From Aquibium sp. ELW1220 (GTDB lineage: Bacteria; Pseudomonadota; Alphaproteobacteria; Rhizobiales; Rhizobiaceae): 64,000 nt of DNA. Shown in pieces: positions 56,300 to 64,000 of the stretch. Position numbers and translations under genes: made by a program. The stretch covers positions 28,198 through 92,197 of the forward strand of contig NZ_JAOAOQ010000022.1 in assembly GCF_030398385.1 (NCBI RefSeq). The letters run 5' to 3'. The notes below the pieces were generated by a model that did no database searches, was not told the DNA's origin, and saw nothing but the letters and a program-made list of their open reading frames with translations. Every line of letters starts with the position of its first letter. Within the stretch, counting starts at the first letter, position 1.

Positions 56300-56536
56300 G
56301 GTGCCGCGTCGAAGCCCTCGTCTCGTGCTATAGCGTCGGCGCTTTCCTCGCTTTGCGGTAGAATGGACCCAGGCGATTCGTTGGAGTTGGAACAACAGGC
56401 CCTGCCTGCGGTTGGGCGATGAGTAGCATTGCAGACGACGGCAGCGGAGAGCGGCTTATTTCGCTCCGGCTCCATGCCCGATTGCGAATCCGAAGTTAAG
56501 CTGGCAAACTTGTTTTCTCGGAATTGAAAGGAAGAA

Positions 56537-57013
56537 ATGCTCCTCACCCAACGCAGCTTCTCCGCATCCATCGAGCGCGTCCGTCGCATGCTCGGCGGCG
56601 TTCCGGCGCGCATCCAGGTGGCGGCCCTGCCCTGGCGCGTGACCGAAAAGGGCGTCGAGGTGATGCTGATCACGAGCCGCGACACCGGGCGCTGGGTGCT
56701 GCCCAAGGGCTGGCCGGAAGCGGGCGAACACCGCTGGCAAGCGGCGTTGCGCGAGGCGGGTGAAGAAGCAGGTCTGGTGGGCGCGATGTCGGAGCGGGAG
56801 ATCGGCCGCTATTTCTACGGCAAGAACCTGAAGTCGGGTCTGGAGCAGCGTTGCGAGGTTCACGTCTTTCCGCTCAAGGTGGAGAAGGTGGAATCCAAAT
56901 GGCCCGAGAAGGGCCAGCGCGTGCGCAAGTGGTTTACGCCGCAGATCGGCGCGAGCCGCGTTCGCGAGCCCGAACTGGCATCGATTCTCTCCGAATTCAA
57001 TCCCGCCGCCTAG
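56537..57013 (+). CDS. Nudix hydrolase
   Basis: A 158-residue Nudix protein. The box from Gly58 to Leu80 fits the consensus: Gly58-x5-Glu64-x7-REAGEEAGL. It would hydrolyse a nucleoside diphosphate linked to another group. The start region MLLTQRSFSASIERV and length resemble the diphosphoinositol-polyphosphate type Nudix group of Rhizobiales. AAGGAAG lies just before the ATG. PiT follows 111 bp later. Confidence 0.9.
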   Translation: MLLTQRSFSASIERVRRMLGGVPARIQVAALPWRVTEKGVEVMLITSRDTGRWVLPKGWPEAGEHRWQAALREAGEEAGLVGAMSEREIGRYFYGKNLKSGLEQRCEVHVFPLKVEKVESKWPEKGQRVRKWFTPQIGASRVREPELASILSEFNPAA

Positions 57014-57124
57014 CGGTGCAACTCCGCGGTTCTCCAGACATGACGAAAACAGCAGGCGTGTCGGCGCCCCCATCGCGGCACGCCGGCGCTGTCGCCACCG
57101 CCAAGGCCTAGGACGGCGCGCTTG

Positions 57125-58711
57125 ATGGCCGATACGACCGACAGTACGCGCAAGACGACGCTCGACAAGGATCTCGACAAGCTGGTCCGCGTCGAGGAGG
57201 CGACGACCTTCCTTGCCCGGGGCCTCGTAGCGCCGGGAATCGCGCTGTTCTTCATGGCCTTCGTGGCCGTCGCCGTGGCCATCTTCACGGCCGGCGATCC
57301 GGGCGCCGTGGCCATCGTCGCGGCGGCCGCCATCGGCGCGTACATGGCGCTCAACATCGGCGCGAACGATGTCGCCAACAACGTCGCGCCGGCCGTCGGC
57401 GCACGCGCGCTCACCATGGGCGGCGCGCTGGTGCTGGCCGCCGTCTTCGAGACGGCAGGTGCGCTGATCGCCGGCGGCGACGTCGTGCAGACCATCTCCA
57501 GGGGCATCATCGATCCGGCCGCAGTGGCCGAACCCGCCGTCTTCGTTCGCGCCATGATGGCCGCCGTCTTCGCGTCGGCGATCTGGATCAACCTCGCCAC
57601 CGCCATCGGCGCGCCGGTTTCGACGACCCATTCGGTGGTCGGCGGCGTCATGGGCGCCGGCATCACCGCAGCCGGCTTCGCGGCGGTCGACTGGGGCGTC
57701 ATGGGCGGTATCGCCGCAAGCTGGGTGATCTCGCCGCTGCTCGGCGGGCTGATCGCCGCGGGCTTCCTCGCCTTCGTCAAGGCGCGCATCATCTACCAGG
57801 ACGACAAGCTGCGCGCCGCGCGGATCTGGGTGCCCATCCTGATCGGCATCATGGCCGGCGCCTTCTCCGCCTACCTGGCGACCAAGGGCCTGTCCAAGCT
57901 GGTCCGCCTCGACGGCACGAGCATCCTGGTGATCGGCATCGGCACGTTCCTCGTCGCCTGGGGGCTGTCGCAGCTTCTCGTCAGGCGCCAGTCGGCCGGC
58001 ATGGAAAACCGCAACCAGTCGCTGCGCAGGCTCTTCAAGCTGCCGCTGATCGTCTCGGCGGCGCTGCTCTCCTTCGCGCACGGCGCCAACGACGTCGCCA
58101 ATGCCGTCGGTCCCCTTGCCGCGATCGTGCAGACGGTGCGCGGTGACAGCGTGGAAACCGCTGTCGTCATCCCCTTGTGGGTGATGCTGATCGGCGCCTT
58201 CGGCATTTCCTTCGGCCTCCTGCTCTTCGGTCCCAGGCTGGTGCGCATGGTGGGCGAGCAGATCACAAAGCTGAACCCCATGCGCGCCTTCTGCGTGGCC
58301 CTGTCGGCCGCACTGACGGTCATCGTCGCGTCCTGGTTCGGGCTGCCGGTCAGTTCCACGCACATCGCCGTCGGCGCAGTGTTCGGCGTCGGCTTCTTCC
58401 GCGAGTGGTACACCGCCAACTCGCCGCGCCGCCGCGCCTACATGGAGCGGAAGGCGGAGCGGCGACGCGCCGAGCGGCTGGCCAACGGCAGCTTGGCAGA
58501 GGCCGAGCCTGAACCGGAGGCGTGGGACGAGGAGCCCGCAGCTGCGACCGAGACGAACGGGACGGAGGCGGTGTCGCGCGAGGACGTCATCCGCCGCAGG
58601 CTCGTCCGCCGCGCCCATTTCTCCACCATCGTGGCGGCCTGGGTCGTCACCGTTCCCGCCACGGCGCTGCTCGCCGGCGGTGTCTTCATCGTGCTCGGAA
58701 CCTTGCGCTGA
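57125..58711 (+). CDS. Inorganic phosphate transporter, PiT family
   Basis: A 528-residue phosphate permease. Both inverted signature repeats are seen: GANDVANN (79-86) and GANDVANA in the second half. VSTTHSVVGGVMGAG and VSSTHIAVGAVFGVG are the other paired motifs. Extensions include an N-terminal hydrophilic part (1-30) and a charged loop before the last membrane segment (Glu/Arg-rich, about 435-500). Low-affinity phosphate (metal-phosphate) uptake driven by H+ or Na+ is expected. ATG follows a TTG in frame; the ATG is taken. Confidence 0.92.
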   Translation: MADTTDSTRKTTLDKDLDKLVRVEEATTFLARGLVAPGIALFFMAFVAVAVAIFTAGDPGAVAIVAAAAIGAYMALNIGANDVANNVAPAVGARALTMGGALVLAAVFETAGALIAGGDVVQTISRGIIDPAAVAEPAVFVRAMMAAVFASAIWINLATAIGAPVSTTHSVVGGVMGAGITAAGFAAVDWGVMGGIAASWVISPLLGGLIAAGFLAFVKARIIYQDDKLRAARIWVPILIGIMAGAFSAYLATKGLSKLVRLDGTSILVIGIGTFLVAWGLSQLLVRRQSAGMENRNQSLRRLFKLPLIVSAALLSFAHGANDVANAVGPLAAIVQTVRGDSVETAVVIPLWVMLIGAFGISFGLLLFGPRLVRMVGEQITKLNPMRAFCVALSAALTVIVASWFGLPVSSTHIAVGAVFGVGFFREWYTANSPRRRAYMERKAERRRAERLANGSLAEAEPEPEAWDEEPAAATETNGTEAVSREDVIRRRLVRRAHFSTIVAAWVVTVPATALLAGGVFIVLGTLR

Positions 58712-58740
58712 CCCCCGGTCGGCGCCGACAGGAGGACTGC

Positions 58741-59238
58741 ATGCCCCTTCGCCTTCACGGTTCCTGCCGCTGCGGCGCTGTCGGCTTCTCCGTCGACAGC
58801 CATACGCCGGTTCCCTACCAGTATTGCTACTGCTCGATCTGCCGCAAACAGCAGGGCGGCGGCGGCTACGCGATCAATCTCGGTGCCGACGCGCGCACGC
58901 TTTCCGTTTCGGGCGAGGAGAATCTGGGGCTGTACCGGGCCGAGATCCAGGACGACGAGCGCCCGGCCTGCGAGAGATCATCCGGCGAGCGCCGCTTCTG
59001 CACCCGCTGCGGCTCGGCCCTGTGGCTCTACGACCCGCAATGGCCCGACCTCGTCCACCCCTTTGCCAGCGCGATCGACAGCGAGCTGCCGCGCGCGCCG
59101 CAGAGAGTGCACCTGATGCTGAAGTACAAGGCGGACTGGGTTGAGCCGGACATCCGGCCAGGCGACGACGTCTTCGAACTCTATCCCGACGAGTCGATTG
59201 CCGACTGGCACAGGCGCCGCGGCCTTTGGGTCGACTGA
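58741..59238 (+). CDS. GFA (glutathione-dependent formaldehyde-activating-like) family protein
   Basis: A 165-residue Mss4-fold zinc protein. Zinc-site cysteines occur at 9, 11 (SCRCG), 29, 31, 34 (YCYCSICRK) and in RFCTRCGS. Most GFA proteins have unknown substrates and formaldehyde activity is doubtful for the family. AGGAGG precedes the ATG. It starts 29 bases after the PiT gene and may be co-transcribed with it. Confidence 0.88.
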   Translation: MPLRLHGSCRCGAVGFSVDSHTPVPYQYCYCSICRKQQGGGGYAINLGADARTLSVSGEENLGLYRAEIQDDERPACERSSGERRFCTRCGSALWLYDPQWPDLVHPFASAIDSELPRAPQRVHLMLKYKADWVEPDIRPGDDVFELYPDESIADWHRRRGLWVD

Positions 59239-59245
59239 GACGCGC

Positions 59246-59632
59246 TCAGGCGCCGGCGGCGGCGCGCGCTTCGGCCAGCGCCTTGAGGTCGGCCGGCTTC
59301 AGCTCCACCGACTCGCCGCAGCCGCAGGCCGACGACTGGTTCGGATTGGTGAAGGTGAAGCCCGAGCGCAGCCTCGTCGTCTCGAATCCCATCTCGGTGC
59401 CGAGCAGGAACAGCGTCGCTTCCGGGGCGACGTAGACATGCGCACCGTCATGCTCGATGTGATCGTCGCCCGCACGGGGCTCGGTCACCAGTTCGACGGT
59501 GTATTCCATGCCCGCACAGCCGCCCTTCTTGACGCCGACGCGCACGCCGCGCGCGCCGTCCCGGTTCGCGACGATCTCGCGGACACGGCCTGCGGCCCCG
59601 TCGGTCATCGTCATCACCTGAAAACGTCCCAT
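59246..59632 (-). CDS. HesB/IscA-family iron-sulfur cluster assembly protein
   Basis: A 128-residue A-type carrier. Cysteines are at 39 (GGCAG), 103 and 105 (CGC), the classic three of IscA/SufA. It transfers Fe-S clusters to apo-proteins. AAGGAG is 8 bases before the ATG at 59632; a further 13 upstream codons are not needed. In many Rhizobiales a lone IscA-like gene ends a suf operon; here no suf gene is near. It converges with the GFA gene, 7 bases away. Confidence 0.92.
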   Translation of the reverse strand: MGRFQVMTMTDGAAGRVREIVANRDGARGVRVGVKKGGCAGMEYTVELVTEPRAGDDHIEHDGAHVYVAPEATLFLLGTEMGFETTRLRSGFTFTNPNQSSACGCGESVELKPADLKALAEARAAAGA

Positions 59633-59814
59633 ACCGATCTCCTTGTTCGCGGGCGGATCGACCCAAATCAATCCAGACTAAAATGGGAGAGTTCCGCCTC
59701 CGACGCAAGACCGGACCTTTCGGTCCACGCCGATCGGCGCTGTTCCCGCCAGTCGCGCGCTCCACGAGGAGCCGTCCACGTCTGCCTCGCGACCGCCTTG
59801 CGGTTCGCGGTGCC

Positions 59815-59853
59815 GAAACGCAAAGGGCGGCGCCGGTGGTCCGGCGCCGCCCT
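59815..59853 (-). terminator. Rho-independent terminator of the trigger factor gene
   Basis: A perfect 13-bp stem (AGGGCGGCGCCGG at 59824-59836 with CCGGCGCCGCCCT at 59841-59853) has a 4-nt loop. On the minus strand it is followed by TTTGCGTTT. It lies 28 bases after the tig stop. Confidence 0.88.
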
Positions 59854-59880
59854 GCAATGGGCGTGCTGCGTTCGGCCGGC

Positions 59881-61365
59881 CTACTCGGCGTCGTCGGCGC
59901 TCTCGGTGTCCTCGGCCTTCACGGCCTTCTTCTTCGGAGCAGCCTTCTTCTTCGGCGCGGCTTCCTTCTTCGGAGCCGCTTCGCCAGCGTCGGCTGCATC
60001 CGTCGCCTCGGCCGCTTCGGCCTTCTCGGCCTCGTCGTCCGCCAGCAGTTCTTCCTTGGTCACCTTCTTGTCCGTCACGCTGACCTGCGCGAGCAGGTGG
60101 TCGACCACCTTCTCCTCGAAGATCGGCGCACGAAGCTCGGCGAGCGCGTTGGGGTTCTTGCGATAGAAGTCGTAGACCTCCTGCTCCTGGCCGGGATAGC
60201 GGCGCACGAACTCGAAGAGCGCGCGCTGCATCTCCTCGTCGCTGACCTGCACGCCGGCCTTCTCGCCGATCTCGGCCAGCACCAGGCCAAGACGGACGCG
60301 ACGCTCGGCGAGGCGCTGGTACTCGGCGCGCGCATCCTCCTCGGTCGTGTCCTCGTCGGCGAAGCTCTTGCCGGCCTGTTCGAGATCGCGCGTCACCTGG
60401 AGCCAGATGTTGTTGAACTCGGCCGTCACCAGGCGCGCGGGCGCCTCGAAGGTGTAGGCCGCGTCCAGCTGGTCGAGAAGCTGGCGCTTGACCTTCTGGC
60501 GGGTGAGCGAACCGAACTGGTTCTCGAGCTGGCCCTTGATGATCTCGCGCAGACGCTCGACCGACTCGAGGCCAAGGTTCTTGGCCAGATCGTCGTTGAG
60601 CTCGATCGGCTCCGCGGCAGCGATCTCGGTGACCTTGACGTCGAAGGTGGCGGCCTTGCCGGCGAGATGCGCAGCCTGGTACTCGGCCGGGAACGTCACC
60701 TCGACGGTCTTCTCGTCGCCGGCCTTGGCGCCGACCAACTGGTCCTCGAAGCCCGGGATGAACTGGCCGGAGCCGAGCACGAGGTTGGCGCCGGTGTCGG
60801 TGCCGCCCTCGAAGGCCTCGCCGTCGACCTTGCCGACATAGTCCATCGTGACGCGGTCGCCGTTTTCGGCGGCGCCGTCCTTGGTCGTGTAGGTGCGCGC
60901 GGATTCGGCGATGCGCAGCGCCTGCTCGTCGATCTCGCTCTCGGGAACGTCATAGACTTCGCGGGTGATCGCGATGCCCGAGACGTCCTGGATCTCGATC
61001 GCCGGGATGACCTCGTAGGCGATCGAGAACTCGAAATCGGCCTGGCCCGCCAGGATCTTCTCGGCTTCCTTCTCGTCCTCGGTCATCTTGACCTCGGGCT
61101 GCATGGCAGCCTTCTCGCCGCGATCGGTCAGGATCGACGACGTGGACTTCGACAGGATGTCGTTGACGACTTCCGCCATCATCGACTTGCCATACATCTT
61201 GCGCAGATGCTGCAGCGGCACCTTGCCGGGGCGGAAACCGTTTATCCGCACCTTTCCCTTGGCGTCGTTCAGACGTTCCAGGAGCCGGGCTTCCATATCC
61301 TGGGCGGGTACGACCACCTGGATCTCCCGTTTCAGCCCTGCATTCAGCGTTTCGGTTACCTGCAT
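59881..61365 (-). CDS. tig: Trigger factor (ribosome-bound chaperone, prolyl isomerase)
   Basis: A 494-residue trigger factor. The ribosome-binding loop [10 protein letters not shown] (41-50) is intact. An FKBP-type PPIase domain follows at about 155-245 ([19 protein letters not shown]), then the helical C-terminal domain. The last 50 residues are a low-complexity Ala/Lys/Glu tail ([12 protein letters not shown]) typical of alphaproteobacteria. Of two adjacent ATGs, 61365 has better spacing to AAAGG. A tRNA-Leu gene lies 85 bp upstream on the same strand. Confidence 0.97.
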   Translation of the reverse strand: MQVTETLNAGLKREIQVVVPAQDMEARLLERLNDAKGKVRINGFRPGKVPLQHLRKMYGKSMMAEVVNDILSKSTSSILTDRGEKAAMQPEVKMTEDEKEAEKILAGQADFEFSIAYEVIPAIEIQDVSGIAITREVYDVPESEIDEQALRIAESARTYTTKDGAAENGDRVTMDYVGKVDGEAFEGGTDTGANLVLGSGQFIPGFEDQLVGAKAGDEKTVEVTFPAEYQAAHLAGKAATFDVKVTEIAAAEPIELNDDLAKNLGLESVERLREIIKGQLENQFGSLTRQKVKRQLLDQLDAAYTFEAPARLVTAEFNNIWLQVTRDLEQAGKSFADEDTTEEDARAEYQRLAERRVRLGLVLAEIGEKAGVQVSDEEMQRALFEFVRRYPGQEQEVYDFYRKNPNALAELRAPIFEEKVVDHLLAQVSVTDKKVTKEELLADDEAEKAEAAEATDAADAGEAAPKKEAAPKKKAAPKKKAVKAEDTESADDAE

Positions 61366-61450
61366 CATCAAACCTTTGTCTTCACGGGGTGCGGGGCGCA
61401 ACAGCGATGCGGCCGCGCGCCTTCCGGATTCCTTTGCCGGGAGTGGCTTC

Positions 61451-61535
61451 TGGTGCGGGTGGAGGGACTTGAACCCCCACGGCTTGCGCCACAGGAACCT
61501 AAATCCTGCGTGTCTACCAGTTCCACCACACCCGC
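61451..61535 (-). tRNA. tRNA-Leu (anticodon TAG)
   Basis: An 85-nt class II tRNA with encoded CCA. Acceptor GCGGGTG pairs with CACCCGC. The anticodon stem CAGGA/TCCTG encloses TTTAGGT, so the anticodon is TAG. The long variable arm follows (TGGCGCAAGCC), then GGTTCAAGTCC. It is directly upstream of tig. Confidence 0.95.
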
Positions 61536-61701
61536 TTCGGAAGCTGTCCGCCTCCCAAAGCAGGGCGTTCTATATCACCGCATATGCCGGCTTCAAAGGG
61601 AAAACGCCCGAGAATTGAGGCTTTTTTCGCGCCCGTGAAGCGATTTCCGCCGTCCTGCCGCCCGACCTCGCCGCCCCGGCAGGTGCGAAGCCGGCGGCGG
61701 A

Positions 61702-62277
61702 TCAGTAGGGCGCTTCCTCGAACAGTCTCCGCTGCCCGTCGAAAAAGGCCTTGATCTGCGCCTGCCCGTCGTCAGCGACGGCCACCAGCATGCGGAACGG
61801 TCGTACCGAAAGGTCGCGCTCGATGGGCCTCCCCTGCCCCTCCGGCAGGTAGAAGCGCTCGATGCCGTAAGTCACCCGCACGGTCTCAGACCCGCCGGGA
61901 GTGCCATCGATGCGGCCGGCGATCTCCACCGTATCGGCGTCGTCGACGACCGCGGGCGGGCCGGCCGGGCGGGCGCCGACAGCCTGCCAGAGACCGTCGT
62001 CCCCGCCGGGGGCGAGGCGGACCATGATCTCTGCATCATGCGCCAGAAGCGCCTCTTGGTCCGCGAACAGCGACCGGTCGAGCGTCGAGATGGCGTAGCC
62101 GAGCCGGACGTAGTCGCCCCGCAGCAGGTCGCGCGGGTCGACCGGCTCGACTTTCAGCAGCACCTCGCGGCCGTCGCGCAGGATCGAAGCCCGGCCTTCG
62201 ACGAGAGCGGCGAGGAAGCCGATCTGCAGCGCGGCGACCAGAAGCGCGGCACCAAGGACCCGGAACCTGGACTTCAT
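61702..62277 (-). CDS. GDYXXLXY domain protein
   Basis: A 191-residue protein with one N-terminal membrane segment (VLGAALLVAALQIGFLAALV) and the family hallmark RGDYVRLGY near residues 53-61. Such proteins are routinely encoded with DUF2157/DUF4401 membrane proteins; the function is unknown. GGAG lies 8 bases before the ATG, which overlaps the stop of the DUF2157 gene (ATGA). Confidence 0.88.
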   Translation of the reverse strand: MKSRFRVLGAALLVAALQIGFLAALVEGRASILRDGREVLLKVEPVDPRDLLRGDYVRLGYAISTLDRSLFADQEALLAHDAEIMVRLAPGGDDGLWQAVGARPAGPPAVVDDADTVEIAGRIDGTPGGSETVRVTYGIERFYLPEGQGRPIERDLSVRPFRMLVAVADDGQAQIKAFFDGQRRLFEEAPY

Positions 62278-63380
62278 GGAGTCTTCTCCTGTGTTTGCCG
62301 GAGCATCTTGAAGCGGCGCTCGAAGCGCAGGACGACGAAAGCGGTCAGAGCGAGCAGCAGGCCCGACGCCAGCAGGAAGCCGGCGGTGCCGAGCATGGTG
62401 CCGATGGTCAGGACATAGACCAGGCAGAGTTCGACGCCGAAGCCGAGATAGGCGAGCCAGCGCACGGCGCGGTCGGCGCCGCGCGACAGGACGAGGGCTC
62501 CTATGCAGGCCGCGAAGGACAGGAGCGCCACGACCGCCAGTCCCGCGCCATCGCCGAAGGCGTGATGCAGCAGGACCATGGCCAGGCCGAATGCCAGCAT
62601 GGCATGGACCGGCATCCCTCCCATCCCGAACACCCGTTCGGCCCTCGCCCCGAGGCGCACGGCGACGACGAAGAGGATTGCCGCACCTGCTGCCAGGAGG
62701 GCCGGAGCGACGACCACGTTGCCGCCGACGACGGCAAGGACGACGTAGGACGAGAGCGACAGGATGATGACGTGGCGCGCCGGAGCCGATCGCGTCCACA
62801 GGGACAGCGCCCAGAGCATGGCGAGGATCGGAAGCGCGCCGGCCGGCGGAGTCCCATCGCGCCAGATGTCCCAGCCCTCGCTCCACATCCAAACCGTGGC
62901 GAGCACGACGGCTGCCGCCGTCAGTGCAGACGAGCGCAGCATGGCGGCGGACAATGCGGCTGCGCCGCACCAGACCAGCAGGGCCTGCGCCTCGTCGCCC
63001 GACAGATGGTACATCTGCCCGATGAGCGCCATGCCGCCGCCGAACGCGGCGATGCCGACGAGATGGCCCGCTTCGGCAAGCCTTGCATATCCGCGCAAGG
63101 TGGCGACCGCGCCAAAGCCGTAGCCGAGCAGAATGAGGAGCAGAATCAGGCCGAGCCGGAGGAGGCGCGGCATGGCTTCCCAGTTGGCGGCCACGAAGAG
63201 CAGGATGGCGGCCGCAAACAGGAGCGCGGCGAAGGCCGCGAGCACGGATGCGAAGCCGAACCGGCTGCCCGCCCGCGACTCGACCTCGGCATGCAGACGC
63301 CCGGCGGTCTCGGTGTCGATCAATCCGGCCGCGAGCCAGCCGTCGATTTCGCTCTTCAGGCGCGTCGCGTGGTTCCCCAT
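62274..63380 (-). CDS. DUF2157 multi-pass membrane protein
   Basis: A 368-residue protein. A short cytoplasmic N-terminal domain (LKSEIDGWLAAGLIDTETAG) precedes about ten membrane segments. The segment AANWEAMPRLLRL is typical of DUF2157. The function is unknown. GAGGAACGG precedes the ATG at 63380. It forms a two-gene operon with the GDYXXLXY gene. Confidence 0.88.
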   Translation of the reverse strand: MGNHATRLKSEIDGWLAAGLIDTETAGRLHAEVESRAGSRFGFASVLAAFAALLFAAAILLFVAANWEAMPRLLRLGLILLLILLGYGFGAVATLRGYARLAEAGHLVGIAAFGGGMALIGQMYHLSGDEAQALLVWCGAAALSAAMLRSSALTAAAVVLATVWMWSEGWDIWRDGTPPAGALPILAMLWALSLWTRSAPARHVIILSLSSYVVLAVVGGNVVVAPALLAAGAAILFVVAVRLGARAERVFGMGGMPVHAMLAFGLAMVLLHHAFGDGAGLAVVALLSFAACIGALVLSRGADRAVRWLAYLGFGVELCLVYVLTIGTMLGTAGFLLASGLLLALTAFVVLRFERRFKMLRQTQEKTP

Positions 63381-63510
63381 ATCCGTTCCTCGTCGCGTCC
63401 GGCGCATGCCGCCGGATCAGGGCTCAACCGTGTCAATCCGCCGGTTTCCTTGCGAATCAATCACTTGAGCGGGCGAACCGCCATCCCGCGCCGCTCCTCA
63501 AAACGATTGA

Positions 63511-63547
63511 TGTTGCAATGCACAATGCGCATCGCTGCTATGCAACA
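63511..63547 (+). promoter_or_regulatory. Dyad upstream of the DUF1127 gene
   Basis: TGTTGCA (63511-63517) and TGCAACA (63541-63547) form a 7-bp inverted repeat with 23-bp spacing, about 90 bp before the DUF1127 start. CTTGAG at 63464-63469 could be part of an RpoH-like -35 element but no good -10 fits. The promoter is not settled. Confidence 0.35.
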
Positions 63548-63635
63548 ATCGCGCTTCAAAACGGCCAGGGACAGTCATATCTTCGGATCACACAAGAGAA
63601 CAGCCGAAACGAAAATTACCGAAACGAGACGTGAC

Positions 63636-63776
63636 ATGAACCTGATCCGCAACTATCGCAACTGGCGCCGCTACCGTGAAACGGTCACCGAGCTTGGCCG
63701 CCTTTCCAACCGCGAACTGAGCGATCTCGGCATTGCACGCGGCGACATCACCTTCGTGGCCCGGAAGGCCATCTGA
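63636..63776 (+). CDS. DUF1127 small protein (CcaF1-like)
   Basis: A 46-residue basic protein, MNLIRNYRNWRRYRETVTEL then GRLSNRELSDLGIARGDITF. The second half is the DUF1127 motif (LSxxxLxDLGIxRxDI). In Rhodobacter sphaeroides the DUF1127 protein CcaF1 binds RNA and aids maturation of the CcsR sRNAs encoded in the same transcript. Here too, CCTCCTCCC hairpins begin 20 bases after the stop, strongly supporting the same arrangement. The ribosome site (GAGA) is weak. Confidence 0.9.
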   Translation: MNLIRNYRNWRRYRETVTELGRLSNRELSDLGIARGDITFVARKAI

Positions 63777-63795
63777 CGAGTTGAACGAGTTTCGG

Positions 63796-63902
63796 CAGAA
63801 CCTACCTCCTCCCAGGTTCTGATGGATTGGACGGGCATCCACCTCCTCCCGGGTGTCCTCCGAAATCAGCACCGGTCGCACCTCCTCCCGCGACCGGTGC
63901 TG
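63796..63902 (+). ncRNA. Cuckoo/CcsR-type small RNA region, hairpins 1-3
   Basis: Three stem-loops, each with the identical loop ACCTCCTCCC. Hairpin 1: 8-bp stem, 63796-63803 with 63814-63821. Hairpin 2: 8-bp stem with two G-T pairs, 63833-63840 with 63851-63858. Hairpin 3: perfect 13-bp stem, 63867-63879 with 63890-63902. The loop is complementary to Shine-Dalgarno sequences. CcsR/cuckoo RNAs typically carry two such hairpins each and are cut from a DUF1127 transcript. The exact sRNA ends cannot be read. Confidence 0.82.
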
Positions 63903-63937
63903 TCCCTCCCCGAAGGCAGGGAATGAGATTGACGAAT

Positions 63938-64000
63938 TCCGTCGGGATCCACCTCCTCCCGGTGAACGACGGATGGGCCGGTACCGACCTCCTCCCCGGT
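63938..64000 (+). ncRNA. Cuckoo/CcsR-type small RNA region, hairpins 4-5 (runs off the window)
   Basis: Hairpin 4: outer 7-bp stem TCCGTCG (63938-63944) with CGACGGA (63967-63973) around loop ACCTCCTCCC (63951-63960); the inner part pairs poorly. Hairpin 5: ACCG (63983-63986) with CGGT (63997-64000) around the same loop (63987-63996); the stem continues outside the window. The 48 bases between hairpins 3 and this group include TCCCT/AGGGA pairing and may separate two sRNA units. Confidence 0.75.

Noticed and set aside
63781..64000. Direct repeats of CACCTCCTCCC as strong ribosome sites on the minus strand
   Set aside because: The reverse complement GGGAGGAGGT looks like a Shine-Dalgarno site, but no start codons or open frames follow, and the flanks form hairpins instead.

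Overview
The window is high-GC DNA from an alphaproteobacterium, most likely of the order Hyphomicrobiales (Rhizobiales). This is inferred from gene content: a BP26/Omp28-type SIMPL protein, a trigger factor with a Lys/Ala-rich tail, a GDYXXLXY/DUF2157 pair, a DUF1127 micro-protein followed by CCTCCTCCC stem-loops, and many TRAP and Liv uptake systems among acyl-CoA catabolic genes. No insertion sequence, integrase, phage gene or CRISPR array is visible.

Layout. 1-1436: the 3' end of an FAD monooxygenase gene and a convergent tuf (EF-Tu). 1621-21704: a catabolic region on the minus strand, split by an IclR-type regulator (12609-13388, plus strand). The left half holds two luciferase-like (LLM) monooxygenases, a flavin reductase, a tandem two-domain SDR, a second SDR, a SnoaL-like protein, an ADP-forming acyl-CoA ligase, an SMP-30 lactonase and a LivK binding protein. 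The right half holds LivMHFG, two acyl-CoA dehydrogenases, an enoyl-CoA hydratase-like enzyme and an AMP-forming acyl-CoA ligase. The two halves look like one pathway: uptake through a Liv transporter, flavin-dependent oxygenation, CoA activation and beta-oxidation-like degradation of an unidentified compound.

21905-24091 is a decaying patch. It has an Old Yellow Enzyme gene interrupted by one in-frame TAG, a GNAT gene, and the C-terminal remnant of a TonB-dependent receptor with its own in-frame stop. 24132-29235 carries uraD, a TRAP transporter and an Asp/Glu/hydantoin-racemase-family protein, with a divergent LysR gene. This suggests ureide (purine breakdown) metabolism. The racemase homologue lacks both catalytic cysteines. 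29325-36145 is a complete Wadjet (JetABCD) plasmid-defence operon. 36462-44082 is a second uptake/catabolic region: acyl-CoA ligase, FAH-family hydrolase, a TetR regulator with a 35-bp dyad operator, a second TRAP transporter and an MBL-fold hydrolase.

44198-52303 encodes a 2701-residue autotransporter with about 30 Gly-rich repeats. The rest is largely housekeeping: tRNA-Ile(CAT), BP26-like protein, YcgN-like protein, OmpA-family lipoprotein-like protein with a long Ala/Glu/Pro region, Nudix hydrolase, PiT phosphate transporter, GFA protein, HesB/IscA protein, trigger factor, tRNA-Leu(TAG) and the DUF2157/GDYXXLXY pair. The window ends in a DUF1127 gene followed by at least five hairpins, all with the identical loop ACCTCCTCCC. 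They match the cuckoo/CcsR small-RNA family and are, with the Wadjet operon and the Cys-less racemase/ureide cluster, the most interesting features here.
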